DNA of 64,000 nt, from NCBI GenBank assembly GCA_943333275.1, contig CALQSQ010000012.1:1-64000 (forward strand), in the 5' to 3' direction. The first letter of the stretch is position 1, and every line of letters begins with the position of its first letter. Below are positions 27,300 to 36,996 of this stretch, piece after piece. The position numbers and the translations under genes are program-made. The notes beneath the pieces are model-generated. The model was not told the origin of the DNA and did no database searches. It saw only the letters and a list, made by a program, of their open reading frames with translations. Source of the stretch: Akkermansia muciniphila. GTDB taxonomy: Bacteria > Verrucomicrobiota > Verrucomicrobiia > Verrucomicrobiales > V1-33.

Positions 27300-30151
27300 T
27301 TGCGTTTGGTTTTGGTCGGGGCGGTCGGCGGATTGAGTTTCTTTTTTAAATACCGCCCTGTGTAGCTCTGCGGACAAGCCGCCACCACTTCCGGAGGTCC
27401 GGCCACCACGATTTCCCCGCCCTCCTCCCCGCCTTCCGGGCCGAGATCAATCACCCAGTCGGCGCATTTGATGACATCCAGATTATGCTCGATCACGATG
27501 AGCGTGTTGCCCTGATCCCGCAATCCAAAGAGCACGCGCAGCAGGGTTTCGATGTCCGCGAAATGCAGGCCCGTGGTGGGTTCATCCAGCAGATAAAGCG
27601 TGCGCCCCGTGGATCGTTTCGCCAGTTCACCGGAGAGCTTGATGCGCTGCGCTTCGCCACCGGACAGCGTGTTGGCCGCCTGGCCGAGTTTCAGATACCC
27701 CAGCCCCACCTGGCAAAGCGTGCGCAGTTTATCACTCAGGCCGGGGATGGCGCGGAAGAACTCGGCCGCCTGATCGAGATTCATTTCCAGCACGTCCGCG
27801 ATGCTCTGTCCCTTGTAGAGCACCTCCAGCACGTCCGGCTTGTAACGGCGCCCCTCGCAGGCATCGCACGTCACATAAACATCGGTCATGAAATGCATGT
27901 CGATCTGAATCTGCCCATCGCCCTCACAGACCTCGCAGCGCCCGCCCTTTGTATTGAAGGAAAACGTACCTGCATTGTAGCCCCGCACTTTCGCGCTCGG
28001 AAGCTTCGCATAGAGCTCGCGGATGCCCGTAAAAGCTCCCACAAATGTCGCCGGATTCGAACGCGGATTTCGCCCGATCGGCGATTGATCAATCACGATG
28101 GCCTTGTCGATCAGGCTCAGCCCGCTGATGCTCCGATGCGCCCCCGGCGGATCCTTGGCATGATAAAATTTCCGGAAAAGTTCCCGCCGCAGGATGTCAT
28201 CCACCAGCGTGGACTTCCCGCTGCCGCTCACGCCCGTCACGCAGATGAAACAGCCCAGCGGAAACGCCACATCGATGTCCTTCAGCGTATGTTCCGTCGC
28301 CCCATGCACCGTGAGCCAATCCTTCCCCGGCAACATCCGCCTGGCCGGCGGCTTGATCGTTTCCTCTCCGCTGAGAAATCTCCCCGTCAGCGAATCCCCA
28401 TTCTGCTCGATCTCCGCCGGCGTCCCTTGCGCCGTCAAATGTCCTCCGCGCGGACCGGCCCCCGGACCAAGATCCAGCACGTAATCCGCCGACCGGATCG
28501 TGTCCTCGTCATGCTCCACCACGATCACCGAATTCCCTCGATCCCGCAGGTCATGCAGTGTGGAAATGAGCCGGTCGTTGTCCCGCTGATGCAGCCCGAT
28601 GCTTGGCTCATCCAGCACGTAGAGCACGCCGCTCAGCCGCGATCCCAACTGGCTGGCCAGACGGATGCGCTGCGCCTCACCGCCACTCAGCGTGCTGTTG
28701 GCCCGGTCCAGCGTCAGATACCCCAGACCCACATTTTCAAGAAATCCCAGCCTCTCATGCAACTCCCGCCGCACATCCGTGGCGATCGTCTGCTGCCGAG
28801 CCGTCAGTTCCAGTTCCCCCAGCCACCGCCGCGCCCCGGAGATCGTCAGCGCCGTGCAGCCAATGATCGACAGCGCCTGCCCCCCCGATGCAAGCGTCAC
28901 CGCCAGAATCTCCTTCTTCAACCGCTGCCCACCGCACGCCGCGCACACCGTCGGATTCATGAAACGCCGCACATTGAGTTTCATAAACTCACTCTCACTC
29001 TCGTCCAGCAGCCGCGTCGCCTGCGGCACCAGCCCCTCCCACGCCTTCGCCTTGCCATTCACCTTCAACCCCGTCGGCAGCCCGTGAAACAAGGCCTCGC
29101 GGAACTCCTGCGGCAGCTCCGCAAACGCCGCCTTCTCATTCACCGAGAAATGCGCCGCCAGCGCCGCGATCATCCGGTCATGCAGCACCTTCAGCTTCGG
29201 ATTCTTCCCCCACCACGTCTTCACCGCCCCCTCCGTCAGGGACTTCGTCGCATCCGGCACCAGCAGCGCCGGATCCCCATGCATCCGCACCCCCAGCCCC
29301 TGACACTCCGCACAGGCTCCGTGATGACTGTTGAACGAAAAATGCTTCGGCGTCAGCGGCGGCATCCGGAACCCCGTCACCGGATTTAAATACAGCGTCG
29401 TAAACTTCCTTTCCTCCCACCCCTCCTCCGTCTGCCGCAGCGCCACCACCATGCTTTGCGCACCACTCCACCGCAACGCCACCGTGACACTCTCCACCAG
29501 CCGGTTCCGGTTCTCCGCCCGCAGAACCAACCGATCAATCACAATCTCCACCCCCTCCCCCTCCTTCACCGCAGGCTGATCCTCGATTTCATAAATCTCC
29601 CCCCGCACCCGCACCCGCACGAACCCCTGCCGGCTCAGTTTCTCCCACAGCTTCTTCGGCTGCATCACCTCGCTCGCCTGCAAAGGAGCCAGTAGCAGCA
29701 CCCTCGCATTCTCCGGCCACGCCAGCACCGCATCCACGATGCTCTGGGTCGTGTGCCGCTCCACCGGCTGACCCGTCGCCGGATCATGCGGCTGGCCACA
29801 CGTCGCAAACAGCACCCGCAGGTAATCATAAATCTCCGTCGCCGTCGCGATCGTGCTCCGCGGATTCTGCTGCGCCGTCAGCTGCGCAATCGCAATCGCC
29901 GGCGACAACCCATCGATGAAATCCACATCCGGCTTCTCCATCTTCTCCAGATACTGCTGGGCCGAGGCACTCAGGCTCTCCACATACCGGCGCTGCCCTT
30001 CCGCATACAGCGTATTGAACGCCAGCGACGACTTCCCGCTCCCGCTCACCCCCGTCACCACGACCAACCGATGCCGGGGAAACTCCACCGTCAGATTCTG
30101 CAAATTGTGCTGCCGAGCGCCCACAATCTTGATCGTCGCCTCCTTCATCAT
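27296..30151 (-). CDS. uvrA: Excinuclease ABC subunit A
   Basis: A 951-residue protein, full length for UvrA. Two ABC ATPase modules are present: Walker A GVSGSGKSSLAF near residue 34 and GVSGSGKSTLVDD in the second half, with signatures STLSGGEAQRIRLA and NTLSGGEAQRIKLS. Zinc modules include CAACGGQRLKKE and the pair CEVCEGDGQ / CDACEGRRYKPDVLEV. UvrA finds bulky DNA lesions and loads UvrB in nucleotide excision repair. The ATG at 30151 is followed by a second ATG. The gene overlaps the EamA transporter by 4 bases. Confidence 0.97.
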   Translation of the reverse strand: MMKEATIKIVGARQHNLQNLTVEFPRHRLVVVTGVSGSGKSSLAFNTLYAEGQRRYVESLSASAQQYLEKMEKPDVDFIDGLSPAIAIAQLTAQQNPRSTIATATEIYDYLRVLFATCGQPHDPATGQPVERHTTQSIVDAVLAWPENARVLLLAPLQASEVMQPKKLWEKLSRQGFVRVRVRGEIYEIEDQPAVKEGEGVEIVIDRLVLRAENRNRLVESVTVALRWSGAQSMVVALRQTEEGWEERKFTTLYLNPVTGFRMPPLTPKHFSFNSHHGACAECQGLGVRMHGDPALLVPDATKSLTEGAVKTWWGKNPKLKVLHDRMIAALAAHFSVNEKAAFAELPQEFREALFHGLPTGLKVNGKAKAWEGLVPQATRLLDESESEFMKLNVRRFMNPTVCAACGGQRLKKEILAVTLASGGQALSIIGCTALTISGARRWLGELELTARQQTIATDVRRELHERLGFLENVGLGYLTLDRANSTLSGGEAQRIRLASQLGSRLSGVLYVLDEPSIGLHQRDNDRLISTLHDLRDRGNSVIVVEHDEDTIRSADYVLDLGPGAGPRGGHLTAQGTPAEIEQNGDSLTGRFLSGEETIKPPARRMLPGKDWLTVHGATEHTLKDIDVAFPLGCFICVTGVSGSGKSTLVDDILRRELFRKFYHAKDPPGAHRSISGLSLIDKAIVIDQSPIGRNPRSNPATFVGAFTGIRELYAKLPSAKVRGYNAGTFSFNTKGGRCEVCEGDGQIQIDMHFMTDVYVTCDACEGRRYKPDVLEVLYKGQSIADVLEMNLDQAAEFFRAIPGLSDKLRTLCQVGLGYLKLGQAANTLSGGEAQRIKLSGELAKRSTGRTLYLLDEPTTGLHFADIETLLRVLFGLRDQGNTLIVIEHNLDVIKCADWVIDLGPEGGEEGGEIVVAGPPEVVAACPQSYTGRYLKKKLNPPTAPTKTKRK

Positions 30152-30376
30152 CCCCCAGCCATCACGCCCCCACCCCGACTCCGCAACCCGGAAGCGAGGG
30201 AAATTGAATCACCAATTTTCAATCCCCATCCTCCCAGCCCAATTCGTCGGGGCAAACCCCGACTGCGGGGAATGCTTTTGGTCCTGCCCTGGCGCGGCGA
30301 GTTTGGCGTGGCAGGAACGCGCAGGGATGGCCTGGTAATGCTTGCGCATCCCCCCTCTCAGGTGGATGCTACCCGC

Positions 30377-30730
30377 ATGAAAGAAGTCTATGTGCATTCC
30401 GATTCCATGCGGGTGGGACACGCCAAATCCTTATTGGAGGCGGAGGGCATGACCTGTTTCATCCAAAATGAACTTTCCCACAATCTGGTGGGAGGATCGC
30501 TGGTCGGGCCGTTGAAACTGTTCGATCCTGTCCTCTGCGTTGCAGACGAGGCCGACTACGCACGCGCCCTGGAATTGATTCAGGATTGGGATCGCCGTCT
30601 TTCCGAATCCACCCCCGGGGCCGACTGGACGTGTCCCAACTGCGGGCAGTCAGTCCCGGGAAATTTCCAGGAATGCTGGTCGTGCCAGCAATCCAAATTT
30701 GACGCGGAACCCAAGGCGGATTCCGTCTGA
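30377..30730 (+). CDS. DUF2007-type putative signal-transducing protein with zinc ribbon
   Basis: A 117-residue soluble protein. The N-terminal part (MKEVYVHSDSMRVGHAKSLL through VADEADYARALELI) follows the DUF2007 ferredoxin-like fold, which resembles a PII-like signalling domain. The C-terminal 40 residues carry a zinc ribbon, CPNCGQ...CWSC. Proteins of this type are short and often stand alone; the role is unknown. The frame is open far upstream, but that stretch is antisense shadow of uvrA; the ATG at 30377 gives the recognised domain boundary. Confidence 0.75.
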   Translation: MKEVYVHSDSMRVGHAKSLLEAEGMTCFIQNELSHNLVGGSLVGPLKLFDPVLCVADEADYARALELIQDWDRRLSESTPGADWTCPNCGQSVPGNFQECWSCQQSKFDAEPKADSV

Positions 30731-30752
30731 GTGTTCGCATGCCCGCCCCTTC

Positions 30753-32132
30753 ATGAATCTCAAGTTTCTACCCATTGCATCGTCCATCAGCGTTGGCGCT
30801 GGACTGGCATTGATTGCCGCTTTTGCCAGTCCCCGGGCCACCTCCGCCCCTGCTGCATCGGGGGCGTGGGCTGCCTCGGTCCAGCATATCATCTTCATTT
30901 CCTGTGATGGACTGCGGGGTGATTTCCTGGAATCGCTGATCGCGAACCGTCCGGCCACGTTTCCAAATTTTAAGCGATTAAAAGAGGAGGGAGCCTTCAC
31001 CTTTCAGGCACGGACGGATTATGATTTCAGCGAAACGATTCCGGATCATTCCTGCATGCTGACCGGACGCCCGGCCCTTGATCCGGCCGGCCAGCCGCCG
31101 GGCACCGGGCATGGGTTCATCTGGAACACGACCACCGAGGTCACGGACGTCACGAGCACGATTCACCAGCCCAAGTCCACCACGGTGATCCCCTACGCTT
31201 ACAAAAGCAGTGTGTTCGATGTGGTGCACGAGGCCAATTTACCAACTGCCTTTTTCCACAGCAAGGATCGGATGGCCTTCTTTGACCGCAGCTACTACGG
31301 CACCTATGGAGCGGTGGGAGCCCCCGGGGTGGCCAATCCGGCGCGGGATAAGATTGATCGTGCTTCGGGAACGGTGACGGGCAGCACGTCAGCCGCCAGC
31401 GCGATGGCGGATTTCACGGCGGATTTAAATGCCAACCCCCTGGCCGCCTACACCTTTCTTCATTTCGTGGATGCAGACAAGACCGGTCACGCCAGCGGTT
31501 GGGCGCTGAGCGTGCCGCCGGCGAATATGACGGCCTGGGAGACGGCGGTGAGAAACTGTGATACCGCGCTCGGCAGCCTGTTCGCTTGGCTGGACACCCA
31601 TCCTGCGGAAAAAGTCGCCACCACCATCATCCTGACATCCGACCACGGAGGTGGCAGCCCGCTCAAGACCCATGTGGATGAGTTGAAGCGGGAAAATTAC
31701 ACCATTCCTTTTTTTATCCAAGGACCGGGATTCAAGGGGGGCCGGGATGCCTATGAGTATTTCTCAAACCGCAGCAACCCTGGAACCATCCGCGTCGCCG
31801 ACACGGTGGCCAATCCGCCCATCCGCAATGGTGACGCGGCCAATTTATCGCTTACCCTGCTGGGACTGCCGTGCGTGCCGGATTCGTTTTTCAAACCTGA
31901 GTTGATCAACCCCGACGCCACCACCCTGTTAACCATCACCGCCAATCAGGGCCACCTGCTGGAGGTGAAATGGCCGCTGTCGGCGACGAGTTACGTTCTG
32001 GAAACCACCCTCAGCCTGAATGCCGGTCCGTGGGTTCCCGTAACCACCTCCATCACTTCAGCCAACGGATGGAATATCCACACCACTGACAGCTCCCCGG
32101 GCAGGACCTTCTTCCGATTGAAGAAAATTTAG
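30753..32132 (+). CDS. Secreted type I phosphodiesterase / alkaline-phosphatase-superfamily protein
   Basis: A 459-residue exported protein. The metal-binding strand HIIFISCDGLRGDFL and the nucleophile segment FSETIPDHSCMLTGRP (Thr as nucleophile) place it in the nucleotide pyrophosphatase/phosphodiesterase branch of the alkaline phosphatase superfamily; TSDHGGGSP and HVDADKTGH supply further metal ligands. The last 65 residues (from ITANQGHLLEVKW) form a small beta domain seen at the C-terminus of secreted proteins in this phylum. The start at 30753 precedes a signal-like sequence. The substrate is unknown. Confidence 0.82.
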   Translation: MNLKFLPIASSISVGAGLALIAAFASPRATSAPAASGAWAASVQHIIFISCDGLRGDFLESLIANRPATFPNFKRLKEEGAFTFQARTDYDFSETIPDHSCMLTGRPALDPAGQPPGTGHGFIWNTTTEVTDVTSTIHQPKSTTVIPYAYKSSVFDVVHEANLPTAFFHSKDRMAFFDRSYYGTYGAVGAPGVANPARDKIDRASGTVTGSTSAASAMADFTADLNANPLAAYTFLHFVDADKTGHASGWALSVPPANMTAWETAVRNCDTALGSLFAWLDTHPAEKVATTIILTSDHGGGSPLKTHVDELKRENYTIPFFIQGPGFKGGRDAYEYFSNRSNPGTIRVADTVANPPIRNGDAANLSLTLLGLPCVPDSFFKPELINPDATTLLTITANQGHLLEVKWPLSATSYVLETTLSLNAGPWVPVTTSITSANGWNIHTTDSSPGRTFFRLKKI

Positions 32133-32311
32133 CGCCAGCCAACCGACCGGGAAATGAATGCCACCACCAGACCATTTGTGAAAGGCAGGAAGCAGGCAGC
32201 GAAAGGGTGAGCCCATGGGCGGTGCCATGGCGGAATTCCAAAACCGCGCCGGTTCCCCACTCCGCACTTACGGCATTGCCAGTTCCCGTGCGAACCCCGC
32301 ACCATGGAGCC

Positions 32312-34555
32312 ATGAAACTCATCCTTGCGCTCACTTCGGCATTTCTCGCATTTCAAATTTCATTGCGTGCCGAGGAGTCACTCATCACCGGGGTGGAGGC
32401 GCAGCCGTTGCTGGTGCATGTGCAGCGGTTGCAGGAGGCCATGGCCTTTCTGGGCGAACCTTTTTCAGCGGCTGAGCAGCAAACCCTGGGCGCGTTGAAG
32501 GCGGATGGCGGCGATGCCGTGGCGGCGAAGGTGCAGGAGGTGCTCGACCGGCATTGCCTGGCCTTTGCCAACATCAATCCGGAATCGCGCGTGAAGGTGG
32601 CGGCGGGTCCTGCTGCGCATGATCTGAGCGAAGGCGGATGGCGGCATTATCTGGTGAAGGTTCACAATGAAGCCGGGGTCACCGGCACCCTGGGGGTGGA
32701 GAGCGCGCAAGCCAGGCCCGTCGCCAATGCCAAAGCCGAACAGGTTGTCGATCTCTGGCTGGAGGCGTCGATGTTCGATGCCAGACCCCTGGAGAAAAAT
32801 CTCAGCGGGCTGAAATTGGAATACCGCATCCTGCAACTCTACAGCCGCGACGCCGGCAAGCGCAGCGCCGTGCTGGCATTCAGCGCCGGCCAGGGCACTC
32901 AGGACCTTGGATTTCGCGCCGACCTGACGCTGACCTTTGATTGTGCAGCGGCCAAATCAGTCCCTCTGGTGCTCAAGGATGAACTGGGGTTGCCCACCAC
33001 CGCCTGTCTAGAAATTCGCGATGCGGCCGGCCGCGTCTTCCCCAGCATGGCCAAGCGCCTCGCACCCGATTTCTTCTTCCATCCGCAAATTTACCGGGCG
33101 GATGGCGAATCGCTGAAACTCCCTCCCAAGCTACTCACCATTCGCTGCACGCGTGGGCCGGAATACACACTTCAGGAGCAGACCATCGATTTCAACACCA
33201 AGGAAACCACGCCGATTGTTTTCAATTTGAAACGCTGGATCGATCCCGCCGCCACCGGATGGTGGAGTGGCGACCACCACATTCACGCAGCGGGCTGCGC
33301 CCACTACACCAATCCGACCCAGGGCGTGCATGCGCCGGACATGCTGCTCCACTGCATGGGTGAGGATTTGAAAATTGGTGCGAACCTCACCTGGGGCCCA
33401 TGTTTCGATTACCAGAAGCAATTTTTCACCGGCAAGGACGACAAGGTTTCCAAGCTTCCCTACCTGCTGCGCTACGATGTTGAAGTGAGCGGCTTTGGTT
33501 CCCACCAGAGCGGGCATTTGTGCCTCCTGCGCCTGAAGGAGCAAATGTTTCCCGGCGGTGATTCGGACAAGCACTGGCCGACTCTTTGCCTGAATACCCT
33601 GCGCTGGTCCCAGGCTCAGGGGGCCGTCTGTGGCCCTGCACACAGTGGTTGGGGACTGCAGATCAAGGATCGGAATCTGCCATCGGATGAAATCCCACCG
33701 TTCGATGGCATCGGTGCCTGCGAATACATCGTGGACGTCACCCATCAGGTGCCAGGTCCGGATGGAAAGCCGGTTCCGGCGGTCGATTTCCTCTCCACCG
33801 TGGACACCCCGTGGCCATGGGAATTGAACATCTGGTATCACACGCTCAACGCCGGCTACCGCACGCGCATCAGCGGCGAAACGGATTTCCCCTGCATCTA
33901 TGGCGAACGCGTCGGCCTTGGCCGCAGCTATGTGAAAGTAAATCCACCGCTCACCTATGAGGCGTGGTGCCAGGGGATCAGCGAGGGCCGCAACTATGTG
34001 AGCGATGGCCACAGCCATCTGCTCGATTTCACCCTGGATGGCCACTCGCTCGGCGACGGTGACTGCGAAATCAAACTCGCCCAACCCCGCAAAGTCAAAG
34101 CCACCGTCAACACTGCGGCGATGCTGGCCGAACAGCCGATTCCCGGCATCCAAAATCTCCCCGTGGACCAGAAACCGTACTGGCACCTCGAACGCGCGCG
34201 CATCGGACAAGGCCGCGAAGTGAACGTGGAACTTCTGGTCAACGGATCGCCCGTCGCCTCGCAGAACATTGCCGCCGATGGCACGCTGCGGCCGCTCACG
34301 TTCGACGTGGATCTGCAACACAGCGCCTGGGTGGCCGTTCGCATCCTGCCCAGCTCGCACACCAATCCCATTTTCGTCACCATCGCCGACAAACCCATCC
34401 GCGAGAAACGCAGCATCGAATGGTGCATCAAGAGCGTGGAGCAATGCTGGAGCCAGAAGGAGCGGTTCATCGCCCCGGCTGAAAAGGACGATGGCGTGCG
34501 CGCCTACGATCACGCCAGAGCCGAATACAAACGGCTTCTGGGAGAGGCAAAATAA
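32312..34555 (+). CDS. Secreted CehA/McbA-type metallohydrolase (PHP-like)
   Basis: A 747-residue exported protein (signal MKLILALTSAFLAFQISLRA). The first 300 residues are helical and beta-rich with no family I recognise. The catalytic domain begins near GWWSGDHHIHAAGCAHY, the metal-binding motif of CehA/McbA hydrolases, and continues with conserved His residues in GPAHSGWG and VSDGHSHLLDF. Family members hydrolyse carbamate or phosphoester-type bonds; the natural substrate here is unknown. It is followed by a convergent esterase-like gene with an 11-base gap. Confidence 0.8.
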   Translation: MKLILALTSAFLAFQISLRAEESLITGVEAQPLLVHVQRLQEAMAFLGEPFSAAEQQTLGALKADGGDAVAAKVQEVLDRHCLAFANINPESRVKVAAGPAAHDLSEGGWRHYLVKVHNEAGVTGTLGVESAQARPVANAKAEQVVDLWLEASMFDARPLEKNLSGLKLEYRILQLYSRDAGKRSAVLAFSAGQGTQDLGFRADLTLTFDCAAAKSVPLVLKDELGLPTTACLEIRDAAGRVFPSMAKRLAPDFFFHPQIYRADGESLKLPPKLLTIRCTRGPEYTLQEQTIDFNTKETTPIVFNLKRWIDPAATGWWSGDHHIHAAGCAHYTNPTQGVHAPDMLLHCMGEDLKIGANLTWGPCFDYQKQFFTGKDDKVSKLPYLLRYDVEVSGFGSHQSGHLCLLRLKEQMFPGGDSDKHWPTLCLNTLRWSQAQGAVCGPAHSGWGLQIKDRNLPSDEIPPFDGIGACEYIVDVTHQVPGPDGKPVPAVDFLSTVDTPWPWELNIWYHTLNAGYRTRISGETDFPCIYGERVGLGRSYVKVNPPLTYEAWCQGISEGRNYVSDGHSHLLDFTLDGHSLGDGDCEIKLAQPRKVKATVNTAAMLAEQPIPGIQNLPVDQKPYWHLERARIGQGREVNVELLVNGSPVASQNIAADGTLRPLTFDVDLQHSAWVAVRILPSSHTNPIFVTIADKPIREKRSIEWCIKSVEQCWSQKERFIAPAEKDDGVRAYDHARAEYKRLLGEAK

Positions 34556-34566
34556 AGCCGGGACGC

Positions 34567-36537
34567 CTACTTCATTTCCAGCAGCTTTTCCAATGTCAGA
34601 TATCCGCCGGAGGCACTCCAGGCTTTGATCTCTTCATCGTTGCCGTATTTGGCGGCACCCGGCATGAAGTCCGCGGCAAAAGGATCGGCGACATCATCGA
34701 ATCGCAGGCCATTGAGATCACAGACCACGGCTGAGAGTGCCTTGCCGGTCACCTGACTGGCGGCGGCGACAAATTTCCTTCCGCCATTTCCGGCACAGAG
34801 AGCCAGCTTGTCCGTTTTGTAGTCTGGATGCGTTTGCACCATTTTCAGAACGGTGAGGACATCATGGACGCGCTGAGCGAAGAGCGGGTTGTTGTAACCA
34901 TAAGTGAAACTGGGGGCCTCGCGGGGATTGGCGACGCGACGGTTCGTGGTGGCCCCGGGTTGGATGAGTTCAGGCACCGCCACCGCCCAGCCGGCGGCCA
35001 GAAGTTTGGCGACTTCAGGATCAAGTTTCGCATCCGCGACTTTTTTCACAGGATCCGTGGTCACCCAGACCGCCACGCGATGTTTCCAGTCCTTGGGGAA
35101 ATAGAACTGGGTGTGGACCACCTCCTGATGCGTGTGATTGCGCACATCTCCAGAAATGGCGAAGAACGTTCCCAGATCGACCTTCTCCCCGTTCATTTCA
35201 TAAATGACCTTTCCGGAGCCATCCAGATCGCGGCCGAGGATCACGCGCCATCCCTTGGTGTTCACCTCATGACGGCTTGCTGGATCGCCCTTGGCGGCCT
35301 CGCGCCATTTTTTGATGACATCGCGTTCGGCCTCCGGTCCCTTGCGGGGTGCAGGATGAGCGGTATCCCATACCGTCAGGTCCTCTGGCGTTTGCAGGGT
35401 GAAATGGCGCTCGGGTTCGACCTTCTCCGCTTTTAGCAGGTGACGCGCAAACCACTGTTCCATGGCGGCCCGGCTGGGATGGTTGTAGTTGTGGGGAAAT
35501 TGCGTGAGTGAAGTCAGATGCACGTTGTCCGGCGCACCGAGCATCGTATAGAGTTGCTTCAACTCGGGCATTCCCTTGGTGGTCATTTCCTTGGTCCAGT
35601 CATCCGCCGCCGTCATGCCGAGAGGCTTGGGAGCAAAGATCGCCGCGATTTCGACATTGCCAGTGCCAATGCGCAGCAAACTGGCATTTTCACAGGTGCA
35701 ACCGCCCTGCATGGCTGTGCAGACCATGACCGCTGGAAAGACCGCCGCAGGCCGGTCATCCACCGCCGCTAAAAGAAATGTCTGCGACCCCCCACCGCTT
35801 GCGCCGGTCACCCCGATGCGCTGCGGGTCCACCTCCGGGAGCGATTCCACAAAGTCCAATGCGCGAATGCTGTCCCAAGTCTGGAGGCCAAGAATGCTCT
35901 GAAGCTGCCCTTCCGCCTCCGCCGTATAAAATCCACCCGGCGTGGCGGCTTTTTGGGAACCGAATTTGTGCGTGGTATCGTAGGAAATCTGCTGACTGTC
36001 GGCATTTCCCAGCATGTCGTAATGAAAGACAACGAACCCCATGCGCGCCAGATGCACGCAACGCGCCTGCAACGGGCTGCGACCGGCCTCAATGAATTCC
36101 TCCGCACCAGCTTCAATCTGCTTCTTCGCCACCTCCTCACTTTCCATCATGAACCGTCCGTTGGTCCAATGTCCATGCGGACAGAGCACCGCCGGCACCC
36201 GACCCTTGATTTCCTTGGGAAGATACAAGCTGCCGGTCACGAAGAATCCCGGAAAGCTTTCAAAATAGACTTTCTCTATGAAGTAATCCCCCAGATCCTT
36301 CCGCCCATGGCGGATCGCATTGAGGGGGGCCCTGACCGGCATCGGGAAAAGTCCCGTGGCCACCAACACCTGCTCGCGAATCTGTGATCGGCGTGCCGCC
36401 CAACCCTCCTTGGTGGCCGGAACCTGAAACGGAAAATATCCGTCGAGATCCTTGGGCGGCGCGGTGCGTCGGTCGGTAAAACTCTCACCAGCCAGAAGAT
36501 TGACGGCCAACAGAAAAGACAGGATGGTAGTGCGCAT
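34567..36537 (-). CDS. Secreted acetylxylan-esterase-like alpha/beta hydrolase
   Basis: A 656-residue exported protein (signal MRTTILSFLLAVNLLAGES). The first ~400 residues carry an alpha/beta hydrolase of the acetylxylan esterase/Abhydrolase_7 type: VPAVLCPHGHWTNGR for the oxyanion region and GVTGASGGGSQTFLL with the nucleophile Ser; a histidine follows in TQFPHNYNHPSR. The C-terminal ~250 residues form a second hydrolase-like region (AAGWAVAVPELIQPGA, YGYNNPLFAQRVHDVL) that seems to lack its own nucleophile elbow. A longer open frame to 36693 is not needed. Likely role is polysaccharide deacetylation, from the family only. Confidence 0.82.
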   Translation of the reverse strand: MRTTILSFLLAVNLLAGESFTDRRTAPPKDLDGYFPFQVPATKEGWAARRSQIREQVLVATGLFPMPVRAPLNAIRHGRKDLGDYFIEKVYFESFPGFFVTGSLYLPKEIKGRVPAVLCPHGHWTNGRFMMESEEVAKKQIEAGAEEFIEAGRSPLQARCVHLARMGFVVFHYDMLGNADSQQISYDTTHKFGSQKAATPGGFYTAEAEGQLQSILGLQTWDSIRALDFVESLPEVDPQRIGVTGASGGGSQTFLLAAVDDRPAAVFPAVMVCTAMQGGCTCENASLLRIGTGNVEIAAIFAPKPLGMTAADDWTKEMTTKGMPELKQLYTMLGAPDNVHLTSLTQFPHNYNHPSRAAMEQWFARHLLKAEKVEPERHFTLQTPEDLTVWDTAHPAPRKGPEAERDVIKKWREAAKGDPASRHEVNTKGWRVILGRDLDGSGKVIYEMNGEKVDLGTFFAISGDVRNHTHQEVVHTQFYFPKDWKHRVAVWVTTDPVKKVADAKLDPEVAKLLAAGWAVAVPELIQPGATTNRRVANPREAPSFTYGYNNPLFAQRVHDVLTVLKMVQTHPDYKTDKLALCAGNGGRKFVAAASQVTGKALSAVVCDLNGLRFDDVADPFAADFMPGAAKYGNDEEIKAWSASGGYLTLEKLLEMK

Positions 36538-36996
36538 GCCGTGAGATTGCCGCCAGCGCACCCTTTGCGTCAAGCTGCAAATCCCTCGCGTCTGCGCAGT
36601 GAGAAGGGGAGAAAATGTCTCATAGGCGCACACCCTTTCACGGTGGTGCCAGTGTGGTTCAGCGTCCCCAGCCTCAGTGAAATCACTTTTCATGACGCCA
36701 GACGCTTTTTCCGCGAAAAGACATCAATGCTAATCTCAATCGGCGCGGTGCCGCGAATCTTGTCAAGAATCCTCTCCTGACCCATTCATGGAGGAAATGG
36801 GAATGCGTGGGAGGGCCATGGGGGGACACTGATCGAGGAAATAAGAAAGTCGATAACCCATTCTCTTAGATATTGTGGTTCGTGACTTGATTGCCGGGCG
36901 CGCTGATTCCGAAACGATCGATGCCGAGGACTTGGCTCGCAGTGCCGATGTCTTTCCTGAATAGCCTAAAAGGGGTTGCCCGCAAAAGGGGACGGC
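36538..36996. other. Intergenic region without recognised gene
   Basis: About 460 bases between the esterase start and the aldehyde dehydrogenase stop. The half nearer the dehydrogenase is somewhat AT-richer. I see no convincing ORF, RNA gene or terminator; the esterase promoter should lie in the left part. Confidence 0.6.

Noticed and set aside
27485-29389. 634-codon plus-strand ORF opposite uvrA
   Set aside because: It lies wholly antisense to a clear uvrA, is Arg/Pro/His/Gln-rich and has no family features; long antisense frames are expected in GC-rich coding DNA.
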